A DNA stretch of 32,974 bases from Frankiales bacterium. Its GTDB lineage: Bacteria; Actinomycetota; Actinomycetes; Mycobacteriales; SCTD01. Location: assembly GCA_025965935.1 (NCBI GenBank), contig JAOPVZ010000266.1:1-32974 (forward strand). Direction: 5' to 3'. Below are positions 21,514 to 30,257 of the stretch, one piece after another. The notes under the pieces were generated by a model, which saw only the letters and a program-made list of their open reading frames with translations, was not told the DNA's origin and did no database searches. Made by a program: the position numbers and the translations under genes. The first letter of the stretch is position 1; every line of letters starts with the position of its first letter.

Positions 21514-22842
21514 ATGAGACGCCTGGCTCCCGTCCTGGTCCTCCTGGCCGCCTTCGTCGCGCCGGCGCAGCCCGCTCGGGCGGCGACAGTGCAGATCGAG
21601 TGGCATCGGTACCACTACGACGTCGCCCACAGCGGGTACGGCGCGAGCATCCCAGCGCCGGGGACGCTGAAGCGGGCCTGGTCGGTGCGGCTCGACGGAC
21701 CGGTCTACGCCAGCCCGCTGGTGGCGCAGGGCATCGTGGTGGTCGCGACGGAGAACAACTCGGTCTACGGCTTCACGCGCGGGGGGAAGCTGGTCTGGAA
21801 GCACCACGACCTCCCGGCGGTGCGGCAGTCGCAGCTGCCGTGCGGCAACATCGACCCGCTCGGGATCACGGGCACACCGGTGTACGACCTGGGCACTCAC
21901 CGCGTCTACGCGGTGGTCACGACGCCGAGCGGCAGCAGCATCCGGCACTGGCTCATCGGCGTCGACGTCAGGACCGGTCACGTCGTGACCCGCCGCAACG
22001 TCGACATCCCGGGCCAGAACGCGATCTACGAGAACCAGCGCGGTGCCCTGTCGATCACGCGTGGTCGGGTCCTGGTGACCTACGGCGGGCACGCGGGTGA
22101 CTGCGGCCCGTACCACGGCTACCTGCTCGAGGTGCCCATCGCGGGCGGCGCCATCGCGACGTACAAGACCGGGACCGGCACCGAGGCTGGCATGTGGCAG
22201 CCGTCCGGGCCGTCGGTCGGCAGCGACACCAGCGTCTACGTCGTGACCGGCAACGGCAGCCGGACGAGCGGCGCGTGGGACGGCGGCAACGCCGTGCACC
22301 GGGTCAGTCCGGTGACGGCGGGGCGGTACTCCTACTTCGCCCCGTCCGACTGGGCGCAGGGCAACCGGACCGACAGCGACCTGGGCAGCTCGGGCGCCAC
22401 CCTCATCGGCAACCGCATCTGGATCCAGGGCAAGACGTCGACCGGCTACCTGCTCGACAAGACCGCCCTCGGCGGCGTCGGGCACCCGCTGGCGCGGGTG
22501 ACGGGCGCGTGTGCGACGCAGTTCGGCGGCTCCGCGGTCCATGGTTCGTCGGCCTACCTCCCATGCACGGACGGGATCCGCAAGATCACCGTGTCGGGCA
22601 ACACCGTTCAGCTCGGTTGGAAGGCCTCGTCGGGCATCACCGGCAGCCCGGTCGTGGGCGGTGGCGTGGTGTGGACGATCAACCCGGGCGCCGGCGTGCT
22701 CTACGCGCTCAACGAGACGAACGGCGCGGTCCGGACCTCGCTGAACGTCGGCACCATGACCCGCTTCATGACGCCCGCGCTGTCCGGCACCCTGGCGCTG
22801 GTGGGCACCACGACCGGCATCGTCGCCGTCGGGAACGCCTAG
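21514..22842 (+). CDS. Secreted PQQ-like beta-propeller protein
   Basis: A 442-residue exported protein. The signal peptide is RRLAPVLVLLAAFVAPAQPA with an ARA cleavage site. The mature part reads as repeated four-stranded blades of the PQQ-binding-like propeller type: the WHRYHYDVAHSGY opening is the classic first-blade motif, followed by GPVYASPLVAQGIVVVATEN, GSVYGF-like and GKLVWKH turns, and later SPVVGGGVVWTINPGAGVLY. No haem-binding CxxCH and no obvious dehydrogenase active site are present, so it is more likely a binding or scaffold protein than a quinoprotein enzyme. ATG 21514 gives a compact signal peptide, but no ribosome site is visible; GTG 21478 in the same frame is an alternative that adds 12 residues. 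It stands alone between the CocE-type gene and the giant surface protein, all on the plus strand. Confidence 0.85.
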   Translation: MRRLAPVLVLLAAFVAPAQPARAATVQIEWHRYHYDVAHSGYGASIPAPGTLKRAWSVRLDGPVYASPLVAQGIVVVATENNSVYGFTRGGKLVWKHHDLPAVRQSQLPCGNIDPLGITGTPVYDLGTHRVYAVVTTPSGSSIRHWLIGVDVRTGHVVTRRNVDIPGQNAIYENQRGALSITRGRVLVTYGGHAGDCGPYHGYLLEVPIAGGAIATYKTGTGTEAGMWQPSGPSVGSDTSVYVVTGNGSRTSGAWDGGNAVHRVSPVTAGRYSYFAPSDWAQGNRTDSDLGSSGATLIGNRIWIQGKTSTGYLLDKTALGGVGHPLARVTGACATQFGGSAVHGSSAYLPCTDGIRKITVSGNTVQLGWKASSGITGSPVVGGGVVWTINPGAGVLYALNETNGAVRTSLNVGTMTRFMTPALSGTLALVGTTTGIVAVGNA

Positions 22843-22887
22843 CTGTCGCCCAGCCGCTCCCCGGGGCAATGCCCGCTCTGGCCTGAA

Positions 22888-22899
22888 GTGTCTAGACAC
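22888..22899. promoter_or_regulatory. 12-bp perfect palindrome upstream of the giant surface-protein gene
   Basis: GTGTCTAGACAC is its own reverse complement and lies 99 bp before ATG 22999, in the 156-bp gap after the propeller gene. A dimeric repressor or activator could bind here. The rest of the gap shows no convincing -35/-10 pair; a GGGGGGAA purine run precedes the ATG by about 13 bases and may serve as a weak ribosome site. Confidence 0.4.
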
Positions 22900-22998
22900 A
22901 TCGAGGCATGTGGTGGTCTGGGTTAGCTGCCGAAGCCTCGGTGGAGGGTCCTGCGCTGCGCTGGACCGGCGCGCCCTGGGGGGAACCCGATCATCGCA

Positions 22999-25900
22999 AT
23001 GTCGTCGTCCGAGCCTGCACCGGTGCCGACACAGAACGTGGGACTCGGCCGGACGGTCCGCCCTCGAGCGGTGCTGGCGTTGCTCCCGCTGCTCGCCGGG
23101 CTTTTGCTAGCGGCTGCCCCCGCACGAGCGACGACCAGCGCGACCCGCTGCGGCGACAGCGGCACCCCTGCGCTCGTGGCGCTGCACGACAGCCACTTCT
23201 ATGTCGACACCGCGGCGACCGCGAACCTGCTGTCGGGGTACGCCGGCTACAGCGTGCGCGCGGGGGGCGCGGCGCGCAGCCACCTGTGGCTCGGCTGGGG
23301 AGCCGTCTCGGGCGGTGTGCTCGCTCGTGCCTCGGCTCAACCGGCAGCGGTCGCGGTCCCTGACCTGCCGAGCGGTGGCAGCAGCGCGCAGTACGGCCTG
23401 CTCACCGCGACGGGCACGACCACGACGCCGCAAACCCAGACCCTCACCCTGTACGACGGACCGCCGAGCGCCGGCGCAGCGGTCTGCAGCCGGACCTTCA
23501 CCTACGCCGATGTCAGCGACACCATCAAGGCGCTCGCCAACAAGGTCGACAGCCTGTCTAGCTCGAGTCCCGCGAGTGCCGTGGCCATCGGCAGCACGGT
23601 CACGGTCACCGTCGCCGGTCACACCGGCACCCTCGGCGCCGGCCCGGGCAACGACCCGGGGGTGCTCAGCCTCACCCCGGGCGCGCTCTCGGACTTCCCC
23701 GTCGACGCGTGGCGCCTCGAGCGCACCGACATCGTCATCAGCCCGGATGGCGTCGCGCCGGCCACCACCTACACCGACAAGCTGTACCTCCCGGGCGCCA
23801 GCGGGCCCGACCGTCCCTACACGGCGCACTACACGTTCCGGGCCATCGGTCCGACGACCGGTGCAGCGGCCGTGCAGCCGATCCAGTACATCGCCAGCGG
23901 TACTCAGGTGAAGCACACCGACGCCGGCAGCACGCCGCTGTTCTCGCTGCCTCCGGTCTCGAGCACAGCGAACGTGTCCGTGGCCAAGACGCTGCTGAGC
24001 CCGAGCGGCGGCGTGCTCGCCGCTGGCGGGGGCACGACCTCGTGGTCGGTCACCCTCACCAACGTGGGCACCGGAGCCACCAGCGTCGACGACGTGTCGG
24101 ACACGCTGCCATCGGACGCGACGTACACGCCGGGGACGCTGACCCTGGACGGGCGTTCCCTGCCTGACCCGCTCCTCAGCGGGCGCACGCTCATCGTGCC
24201 GGGTCCTCTGGTCGTACCTCCTTCCGGTACCTCGGTCCTCACGTACTCGGCGGTGCTCGGCGGCACGTCCGGCACGCGCACGAACACCGCCTACGCCGAC
24301 TTCGGGTCGGTGACCTACGACGAGAGCCGCGACGTCACCGCCACGAACGTCGCGGCAGCGAGCGTGAACGTTCGTGGCTCCGGCGGTCTCCCTCTGGTCG
24401 CTGACAGCACGACGACCGCGGCCGGCAGCCCCGTCACGGTCGACGTGCTGTCCAACGACCCCAGCCCGTCGGGGCTGCCGCTGACCGTCAGCGCGGTCGG
24501 CACGCCGAGCAGCGGCGCCGCCGTGCTCGGCAGCGACGGCCAGATCACCTTCGTTCCCGCAGCGGGCACGTCCGGGACGGCCACCGTCGGCTACACCGCC
24601 ACGGATGGCTACTCCACCGGCACGGCGACGCTCACGGTGAACGTGACGCCGGTGGCGGTGCGAGACACCTACAGCACCGGCAAGGGTGTCACCCTCAACG
24701 CCAGCAGCGTGCTGGCCAACGATGCCTGCACGGGCTGCACCGTCAGTGCCACCCTGGCCAGCGGGCCGACGATCAGCGGCAGTCCGAGCGGCACCGTCAC
24801 CATGGCCTCGAACGGCACCTTCACCTACGTGCCTGCGAGCAGCACCGCGACCGGGACCGTGCTGTTCTCCTACACCGCGAGCAGCAACGCCGGCTCGACC
24901 GTCGGCAGCGTCAGCATCTCCCTGGGCGACCTCGCGCCCGACGCCTTCACCACGCCGTACGGGACGGCCCGCAGCTACAACGTGGTGGCGAACGACCCGG
25001 CCTGCAACAACTGCCACGTCAACAACACGTTCAGCCCGCTCCCGGCGCGGGGCACTGCGGCGGCGTCGGGCAACACCAGCGTCACTTACACGCCCACCAG
25101 CGGCCTGTGGGGGCTGGACTCCTTCGGCTACGGCCTCACCGGCAGCAGCGGCAGCACGACGACCCCGGTCACGGTGCTCGTCGGACCGCCCACCGCCACG
25201 CTCACGACGACCTACGGAACCGCCGCCACCGCGACTCCTCCCAGCGGCGGGTCGTGCAGCGGCTGCTCGTACAGCGTCGGGATGGCCCCCGCTTCGGGGT
25301 CGGTCACCGTCGACGCCTCCACCGGCGCGTCGACGTACGCACCAGGGGCCGGCTTCGCAGGCACCGACAGCTACACCTACGTCGTCAAGGATCCGGTCAG
25401 CGGCCTGCGGCTCTCCGGGAGCGTCACCGTGACCGTCGGTCCGCGAGCCGTCGCGGACACCGCCTCGACCCTGCTGGGCAGCCCCGCGAGCGGCGACGTC
25501 ACCGCGAACGACAGCTGCCCGGCGACGTGCGCAGTCACGCTCGTGACCCCACCCGCCTCGGGAACCCTCGTGATGAGTGGCACAGGCGCCTGGACCTACA
25601 CGCCCGGCGCGACCATGGGGCCCGCCGTCGCCACCTACCGGGAGACGAGCACGATCTCGGGCGCCGCCAGCTCGACCGCGACGCTGACCATCTCGGTCGG
25701 CGGTGCGGTCGACGACACGGCCAGCACCCCCGCCGGCACCGCCGTCGACGTGGCGGTCCTGAGCAACGATCCCTGCACCAGCTGCACTCTGACCGCAGTG
25801 GGTGCACCCAGCAGCGGCACCGCGTCCGTCCTCGGCAACCAGGTCCACTACACGCCGGCCGCCGGCTTCAGCGGTCGTGCCTCCGTTGCCTACACGTCCG

Positions 25901-28900
25901 CCTCCGGTGGTGCCTCCACCAGCGCGACCCTCACGGTGACGGTGCTCCCCGCCGCTGTCGACGACACGGTGACGACAACTGCCGGCACGGCCGTCGACCT
26001 GATGCCGCTGACCAACGACATCTGCGCGAGCTGCGCGCTCACCGGCCTGACGGCGCCGGCTGCGGGCACCGCCTCGCGCTCTGGGGACGTGGTGACGTAC
26101 GTGCCTGGCGCCATCGGCACCTGGACCTTCGCTTACGCGGCCACCGACGCGCTGGGCAACCCGCTCTCAGGGGCGGTCACGGTGACGGTCCTGCCGGTGC
26201 CCGCGCTGCAGGACGACACGGCCACCGTGTCGAGTGGAAGCGCCGTCATCACCGATGTCCTCGCCAACGACAGCTGTTCGGGCTGCACCGCCGAGATCAC
26301 CGCCGACCCCTCCCAGGGCAGCGGGACCGTCGACGTCCTCGGTCACGTCGTCTACGTCAGCACGCCAGGCTTTACCGGCACCGACGTGCTGACCTACACC
26401 GCCACAACTCCCTCCGGAGCCACAGCCACCGCAACGCTCACCGTCACCGTCACGCCCGTGGCCCAGGACGACACCGCCTTCGCCCACCTCGGCGTGCCGG
26501 TGAGCATCGACGTGCTCGCGAACGACCGCTGTGATGGTTGCAGCGTCACCGTCGGCATCCCTGACGCGGGCACGGCCGTCGTGTCCGGCGGCGACGTCGT
26601 CGTCACCTCCAGTACGACCGGGCTGGTCCACGTCGCCTACACGGTCACCGGCCCGGTCGGCTCCGCCACCGCCACGGTCACGGTCGGCGTGAGCGACGCA
26701 CTGCCCGACTCGGCTGTCACCGCCCACGCGTCCCCGATCACGGTCGCGGTGCTCGGCAACGACGTCTGCCCCGGCTGCACGGTGAGCGTGGCCTCCAGCA
26801 CCGGCGGTACTGCGAGCACGGACGGGACCACTGTCACCTTCGCGCCAGACAGCGACTTCTCCGGGCTGGCGGTCCTCGACTACTCCGCCACCAACGGGAC
26901 GAGCACGGTCGCCTCCACCGTCCGCGTGCTCGTCGCGCCGGCCATCGTCCATCGCGATGTCACCTCCGGTGCGACCGTCGGTGGCGCGCTGCTGCCGACC
27001 TGCAGCGGGTGCACGACCACGCTCGTCAGCGCACCGGTGCAGGGCGAGCTCACCCTCGACAGCACCGGCACCTGGAGCTGGACCGCCCCCCAGTCCTTCA
27101 GCGGTGCCGACTCCTGGACCTACCGCATCCTCGACCCGGCGAGCGGCCGGACGGTGGACGCCGCCGTCACGCTCACCGTCGGTGCACCCGCGCCAGGCGT
27201 CAGCCTCGCCAGCGCCGTCAGCGACCCCGGCGGCACACCGCGCGCAGGCGACGTCCTGACCTGGACGTGGACCGCGACCAACACAGGCAGCCTCCCGCTG
27301 ACCGGCGTCACGGTCACTGGGCCGGGTGCGACCTGTCCGGCTGTCGGTCTCGCGGTCGGCGCCGTGGGCACCTGCACCGGCACCCACAGCCTGACCCAGG
27401 CCGAGGTCGACGCCGGCACGATCACAGCGAGCGCAGCGGTGAGCGGCACCAGCACTGCGGGCACCGCCTCCGCCAGCGACACCCTCACTGTGACGCTTCC
27501 TCGCGTCCCCGTGCTCGGCGTCACCGCCGCAGCCGTCCTCGGCGGCACCCCAGGCGCTCCTGCGGTCGGCGACAGCGTCGACGTCACCTACACCGTCACC
27601 AACAGCGGGAACACCACGTTGTCGAGCGTCGCCGTCGACCTTGGCGACCCCGTCCTCAGCTGTGCCACGACGACCCTGGCGCCGGGTACGAGCACCACCT
27701 GCACGGGCTCGCACCTGATCACCGCCGGCGATCTGGCGGCAGGGAGCTTCGCTGGCAGCGGCACCGCCACGGCCACCTCACCGGGCCTCAGCACTCCCCT
27801 GTCCGAGGCCGCCGGCACAAGCACGCCGCTACCCAGCGCCTCGGTGTCCCCGTCGGCAACGCCGTCGGCGACGCCCTCGCCGTCGGTGTCTCCCACGTCG
27901 TCGGCAACGCCGTCTCCCACTCCGTCGGCAACGCCGTCCGCGACGCCCTCACCGTCGGTGTCTCCCACGTCGTCGGCAACGCCGTCCGCGACGCCGTCCG
28001 CGACGCCCTCGCCGTCGGTGTCTCCCACGTCGTCTCCCACGTCGTCGGCAACGCCGTCCGCGACGCCCTCGCCGTCCGTGTCGCCGTCCGTGTCGCCGTC
28101 GGTGTCGCCGTCGGTGTCGCCGTCGGTGTCTCCCACGTCGTCCGGCCCGGCCAGCCCGTCCCCGGGCGCCAGTCCGCTCCTCGGCTCGGTGTCGGGTGAG
28201 GTCTGGTTCGACCGCAACCAGGACGGTGTTCGCGGCGCGCACGAGTGGCCCCTGCCGGGCGTCTCGGTGACGCTCACGTCACCGGGCGGCGCGGCGTCGC
28301 GCACCTCGCACCAGGTCTCCTGGCCGAGCACGACGACCACCGACGCCAGCGGCCACTACTCCTTCACCAGCGTCCCCGCCGGTCACTGGACCGTCCACGC
28401 GACGCTCAGCGCCGCCGGCATCGAGCGCACCTCGGACACCGACGGCCTGAAGGACTGGTCGGTCGCTGTCTCCGTCGTGCCGGGACAAACGGCCTCCGCC
28501 AGCTTCGCCGGCCTCGGCAAGGGGACGCTCGGCGGCACCGTCTTCACCAGCACGACGGGCTCACCCGTCGCGGCCGCTCAGGTCGTCTGCCGCTGGGCCG
28601 GCTTCGACGACCAGCTGGGCACGAGCGATGACGTCGAGATGACGGTGACTGCGGCGTCCGACGGCACCTTCTCGCTGCTTCAGGTGCCATACGGCACCTA
28701 CTCCTGCGGTGGCACCGATCCCGCCACCGGCGCCCGATCGGTCATCGCCCGTGCCCTCGTCATGTCACCCGTGGCGGTGGTTGCCTCGCTGCCCATCACG
28801 CCTGAGGCCGTGCCGCCGACGGTCAGCCCGGCCGAGGTGCCTGGCACCCCGGCTCCAAGGACACCCGCGACGCAACTGCCCTTCACCGGAGCTGACACCC

Positions 28901-28992
28901 GCGGCCTGCTCACCTGGGGACTGGGTCTGCTCGTGGCCGGCCTCCTAACCCTCGTCGGCGGCCGGCGACGGCGCACCGGCTCGGGGGGCTGA
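22999..28992 (+). CDS. Giant LPFTG-anchored repetitive surface protein (adhesin-like)
   Basis: A 1997-residue cell-wall protein. A signal peptide lies near residues 22-45 (VLALLPLLAGLLLAAAPARA). An uncharacterised N-terminal region runs to ~320, and a DUF11-like domain to ~450. About eleven cadherin-like or Ig-like repeats of 78-92 residues follow to ~1375. Ten of these carry a Cys pair in a VLANDxCxGC-type motif (Cys577/580, 669/672, 753/756, 840/844, 926/929, 1009/1012, 1093/1096, 1178/1181, 1257/1260, 1335/1338). Two DUF11/DUF7507-like domains cover ~1387-1605, a Ser/Thr/Pro stalk 1615-1714, and two SdrD-B-like domains ~1728-1925 (SGEVWFDRNQDGVRGAHEWP). LPFTG (1960-1964), a hydrophobic helix and an RRRR tail form a sortase signal. 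It is probably a stalked adhesin or wall component; ligand and function are unknown. No sortase gene is in the window. Confidence 0.92.
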   Translation: MSSSEPAPVPTQNVGLGRTVRPRAVLALLPLLAGLLLAAAPARATTSATRCGDSGTPALVALHDSHFYVDTAATANLLSGYAGYSVRAGGAARSHLWLGWGAVSGGVLARASAQPAAVAVPDLPSGGSSAQYGLLTATGTTTTPQTQTLTLYDGPPSAGAAVCSRTFTYADVSDTIKALANKVDSLSSSSPASAVAIGSTVTVTVAGHTGTLGAGPGNDPGVLSLTPGALSDFPVDAWRLERTDIVISPDGVAPATTYTDKLYLPGASGPDRPYTAHYTFRAIGPTTGAAAVQPIQYIASGTQVKHTDAGSTPLFSLPPVSSTANVSVAKTLLSPSGGVLAAGGGTTSWSVTLTNVGTGATSVDDVSDTLPSDATYTPGTLTLDGRSLPDPLLSGRTLIVPGPLVVPPSGTSVLTYSAVLGGTSGTRTNTAYADFGSVTYDESRDVTATNVAAASVNVRGSGGLPLVADSTTTAAGSPVTVDVLSNDPSPSGLPLTVSAVGTPSSGAAVLGSDGQITFVPAAGTSGTATVGYTATDGYSTGTATLTVNVTPVAVRDTYSTGKGVTLNASSVLANDACTGCTVSATLASGPTISGSPSGTVTMASNGTFTYVPASSTATGTVLFSYTASSNAGSTVGSVSISLGDLAPDAFTTPYGTARSYNVVANDPACNNCHVNNTFSPLPARGTAAASGNTSVTYTPTSGLWGLDSFGYGLTGSSGSTTTPVTVLVGPPTATLTTTYGTAATATPPSGGSCSGCSYSVGMAPASGSVTVDASTGASTYAPGAGFAGTDSYTYVVKDPVSGLRLSGSVTVTVGPRAVADTASTLLGSPASGDVTANDSCPATCAVTLVTPPASGTLVMSGTGAWTYTPGATMGPAVATYRETSTISGAASSTATLTISVGGAVDDTASTPAGTAVDVAVLSNDPCTSCTLTAVGAPSSGTASVLGNQVHYTPAAGFSGRASVAYTSASGGASTSATLTVTVLPAAVDDTVTTTAGTAVDLMPLTNDICASCALTGLTAPAAGTASRSGDVVTYVPGAIGTWTFAYAATDALGNPLSGAVTVTVLPVPALQDDTATVSSGSAVITDVLANDSCSGCTAEITADPSQGSGTVDVLGHVVYVSTPGFTGTDVLTYTATTPSGATATATLTVTVTPVAQDDTAFAHLGVPVSIDVLANDRCDGCSVTVGIPDAGTAVVSGGDVVVTSSTTGLVHVAYTVTGPVGSATATVTVGVSDALPDSAVTAHASPITVAVLGNDVCPGCTVSVASSTGGTASTDGTTVTFAPDSDFSGLAVLDYSATNGTSTVASTVRVLVAPAIVHRDVTSGATVGGALLPTCSGCTTTLVSAPVQGELTLDSTGTWSWTAPQSFSGADSWTYRILDPASGRTVDAAVTLTVGAPAPGVSLASAVSDPGGTPRAGDVLTWTWTATNTGSLPLTGVTVTGPGATCPAVGLAVGAVGTCTGTHSLTQAEVDAGTITASAAVSGTSTAGTASASDTLTVTLPRVPVLGVTAAAVLGGTPGAPAVGDSVDVTYTVTNSGNTTLSSVAVDLGDPVLSCATTTLAPGTSTTCTGSHLITAGDLAAGSFAGSGTATATSPGLSTPLSEAAGTSTPLPSASVSPSATPSATPSPSVSPTSSATPSPTPSATPSATPSPSVSPTSSATPSATPSATPSPSVSPTSSPTSSATPSATPSPSVSPSVSPSVSPSVSPSVSPTSSGPASPSPGASPLLGSVSGEVWFDRNQDGVRGAHEWPLPGVSVTLTSPGGAASRTSHQVSWPSTTTTDASGHYSFTSVPAGHWTVHATLSAAGIERTSDTDGLKDWSVAVSVVPGQTASASFAGLGKGTLGGTVFTSTTGSPVAAAQVVCRWAGFDDQLGTSDDVEMTVTAASDGTFSLLQVPYGTYSCGGTDPATGARSVIARALVMSPVAVVASLPITPEAVPPTVSPAEVPGTPAPRTPATQLPFTGADTRGLLTWGLGLLVAGLLTLVGGRRRRTGSGG
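27841..28140 (+). repeat. Tandem DNA repeats encoding a Ser/Thr/Pro stalk
   Basis: 300 bp inside the giant gene consist of in-frame repeats. A unit beginning TCGCCGTCGGTGTCTCCCAC recurs at 27877, 27949 (one base changed) and 28009, with a related copy at 28069, giving periods of 72, 60 and 60 bp built from the peptide unit SPSVSPTSSATPSATP. At the end a 12-bp unit (PSVS) is repeated about five times (roughly 28076-28128). All units are multiples of three, so gain or loss of copies would change stalk length without breaking the frame. The region is a wall-spanning, probably glycosylatable spacer by analogy with other LPxTG proteins. Confidence 0.85.
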
Positions 28993-29005
28993 CGGAAAGG
29001 CCTGC

Positions 29006-30205
29006 CTAGCCGTCGAGGTTGCCCGACTTCCACTCCGCCCAGGTGTAGTTCCAGTCGGCCATGCCCGCGTCCCACGTCACCGGCTTCACGACCGCGTGGA
29101 TGATGTTGACCGGATCGCCGAGCTGCGAGTGGTAGTAGAACCACTTCGCATCCGTGACCGAGGTGTTCACGCAGCCGTGGCTGACGTTGCGCAGGCCCTG
29201 CACCCCCACGGTCTGCGGGTTGGCGTGCACGAACGCGCCGCCGTTGGAGATGCGCATCGACCACGGCAGCGTCTCGTAGTACCCACCCGGGCCGTTGGTC
29301 GGGATGCCGACCGTGCCGGAGTTGTAGATGTGGCTCTTCTCGCGGGTGAGCACGATGTGCACGCCGCCCTTGGTGGGGTACTGGTCGCGGCCGGTCGAGA
29401 CCTTGATGGTGCGGATCAGCTTGTGGTCGAGGTAGACGCGCATGACGTGCGCGCTGATGTCGACGATCGACTCGTAGTCCTTGCCGACGGTGAAGGCGTC
29501 GTCGACGGCGCGGGTGGAGCCCCAGGTGGTGGTGCCGGCGAGGTGCAGCAGCCCGAGGTCGACGTGCACGGCGACGGTCGTGCCCGACGCCCAGTACTTC
29601 GCCCCGTGGTAGTGGACCTCGTAGGAGTTGTACCAGCGCCAGGCGCCCACCACGGCCGGCGTGGTCGTGACGTTCAGGCGGCTGAGGACGGCGAGCCGGT
29701 TGGCGCGGCCGCTGACCTTCTGGTCGAAGCGGACGATGACTGGCTGCGCGACGCCGACGACGGCGTGCGAGCCCGGGCTGATGGTGGCGTGCAGGACGTG
29801 CTGGGCGTTGGACGCGACGAACGTCTCGTCGAGGGTGCGGGTCTTGCCGTCGGCGTCCTTCACCTGCGCGGCGACGGCGTAGCTGCGGGCCGGGACGAGG
29901 GTGGCGGCCGATGTCCAGGTGCCGTTGATCAACGTGCCATCCATGGCGGCGCCGCCGGGGCCGGTCGCGGTCACGGCCGTGAGCGTCCCGTTGGTGGCGC
30001 TGAGCGTCAGCGGCTTGGACCAGGGAACGGTCGTGCCCTTCTGCTGGAGGGCCTGGAGCACCGGCGTCGCTGCGGGGACCGGTGAGCCGCTCGCGCCCGG
30101 CAGCGGCGAGACCGCCGTCGTCGCGCCGTGCGTGCACGCGACCGCGAGGCCCAGGACGAGGGCGGCCAGCCCGACGCGGGCGAGCAGGGGGGAGCGGCGG
30201 AGCAC
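29006..30205 (-). CDS. L,D-transpeptidase lipoprotein (Ig-like plus YkuD domain)
   Basis: A 399-residue exported enzyme that forms 3-3 (meso-DAP to meso-DAP) peptidoglycan cross-links, or attaches proteins to peptidoglycan. The N-terminus is a lipoprotein-type signal (LGLAVACTHG; Cys24, with a lipobox that is slightly atypical at -3). Residues ~40-240 form Ig-like domains as in mycobacterial LdtMt2/LppS-type proteins. The YkuD catalytic domain lies at ~245-375, with FVHANP and the SHGCVNTS motif holding His343 and nucleophile Cys345. GTG 30205 has GAGGTGA seven to eight bases upstream. It is convergent with the giant surface-protein gene, 13 bp away, and lies 52 bp behind the DUF2786 gene on the same strand. 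The context suggests a role in the wall to which the surface protein is attached. Confidence 0.92.
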   Translation of the reverse strand: MLRRSPLLARVGLAALVLGLAVACTHGATTAVSPLPGASGSPVPAATPVLQALQQKGTTVPWSKPLTLSATNGTLTAVTATGPGGAAMDGTLINGTWTSAATLVPARSYAVAAQVKDADGKTRTLDETFVASNAQHVLHATISPGSHAVVGVAQPVIVRFDQKVSGRANRLAVLSRLNVTTTPAVVGAWRWYNSYEVHYHGAKYWASGTTVAVHVDLGLLHLAGTTTWGSTRAVDDAFTVGKDYESIVDISAHVMRVYLDHKLIRTIKVSTGRDQYPTKGGVHIVLTREKSHIYNSGTVGIPTNGPGGYYETLPWSMRISNGGAFVHANPQTVGVQGLRNVSHGCVNTSVTDAKWFYYHSQLGDPVNIIHAVVKPVTWDAGMADWNYTWAEWKSGNLDG

Positions 30206-30257
30206 GGGTTCACCTCGAGGAAGAGCGGGATGCGCTGTTACCCATTCTGCCCGAGAA

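Noticed and set aside
21514-22842. Beta-propeller protein as a PQQ-dependent alcohol dehydrogenase.
   Set aside because: At about 440 residues it is much shorter than the quinoprotein dehydrogenases, and it has no haem motif or recognisable active-site residues.
22861-22876. GGGC-AAT-GCCC near the end of the propeller gene as a terminator.
   Set aside because: The stem is only four to five base pairs with no T-run; too weak to call.
23107-25848. A 913-codon minus-strand open frame inside the giant gene.
   Set aside because: The composition (Arg/Gly/Asp/Ala-rich, no domain) is that of an antisense shadow; the plus strand has a signal peptide, regular repeats and a sortase signal.
27841-28140. 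The short repeats were considered as a CRISPR array.
   Set aside because: Units are contiguous, without unique spacers, stay in frame with the giant ORF and encode a Ser/Thr/Pro stalk.
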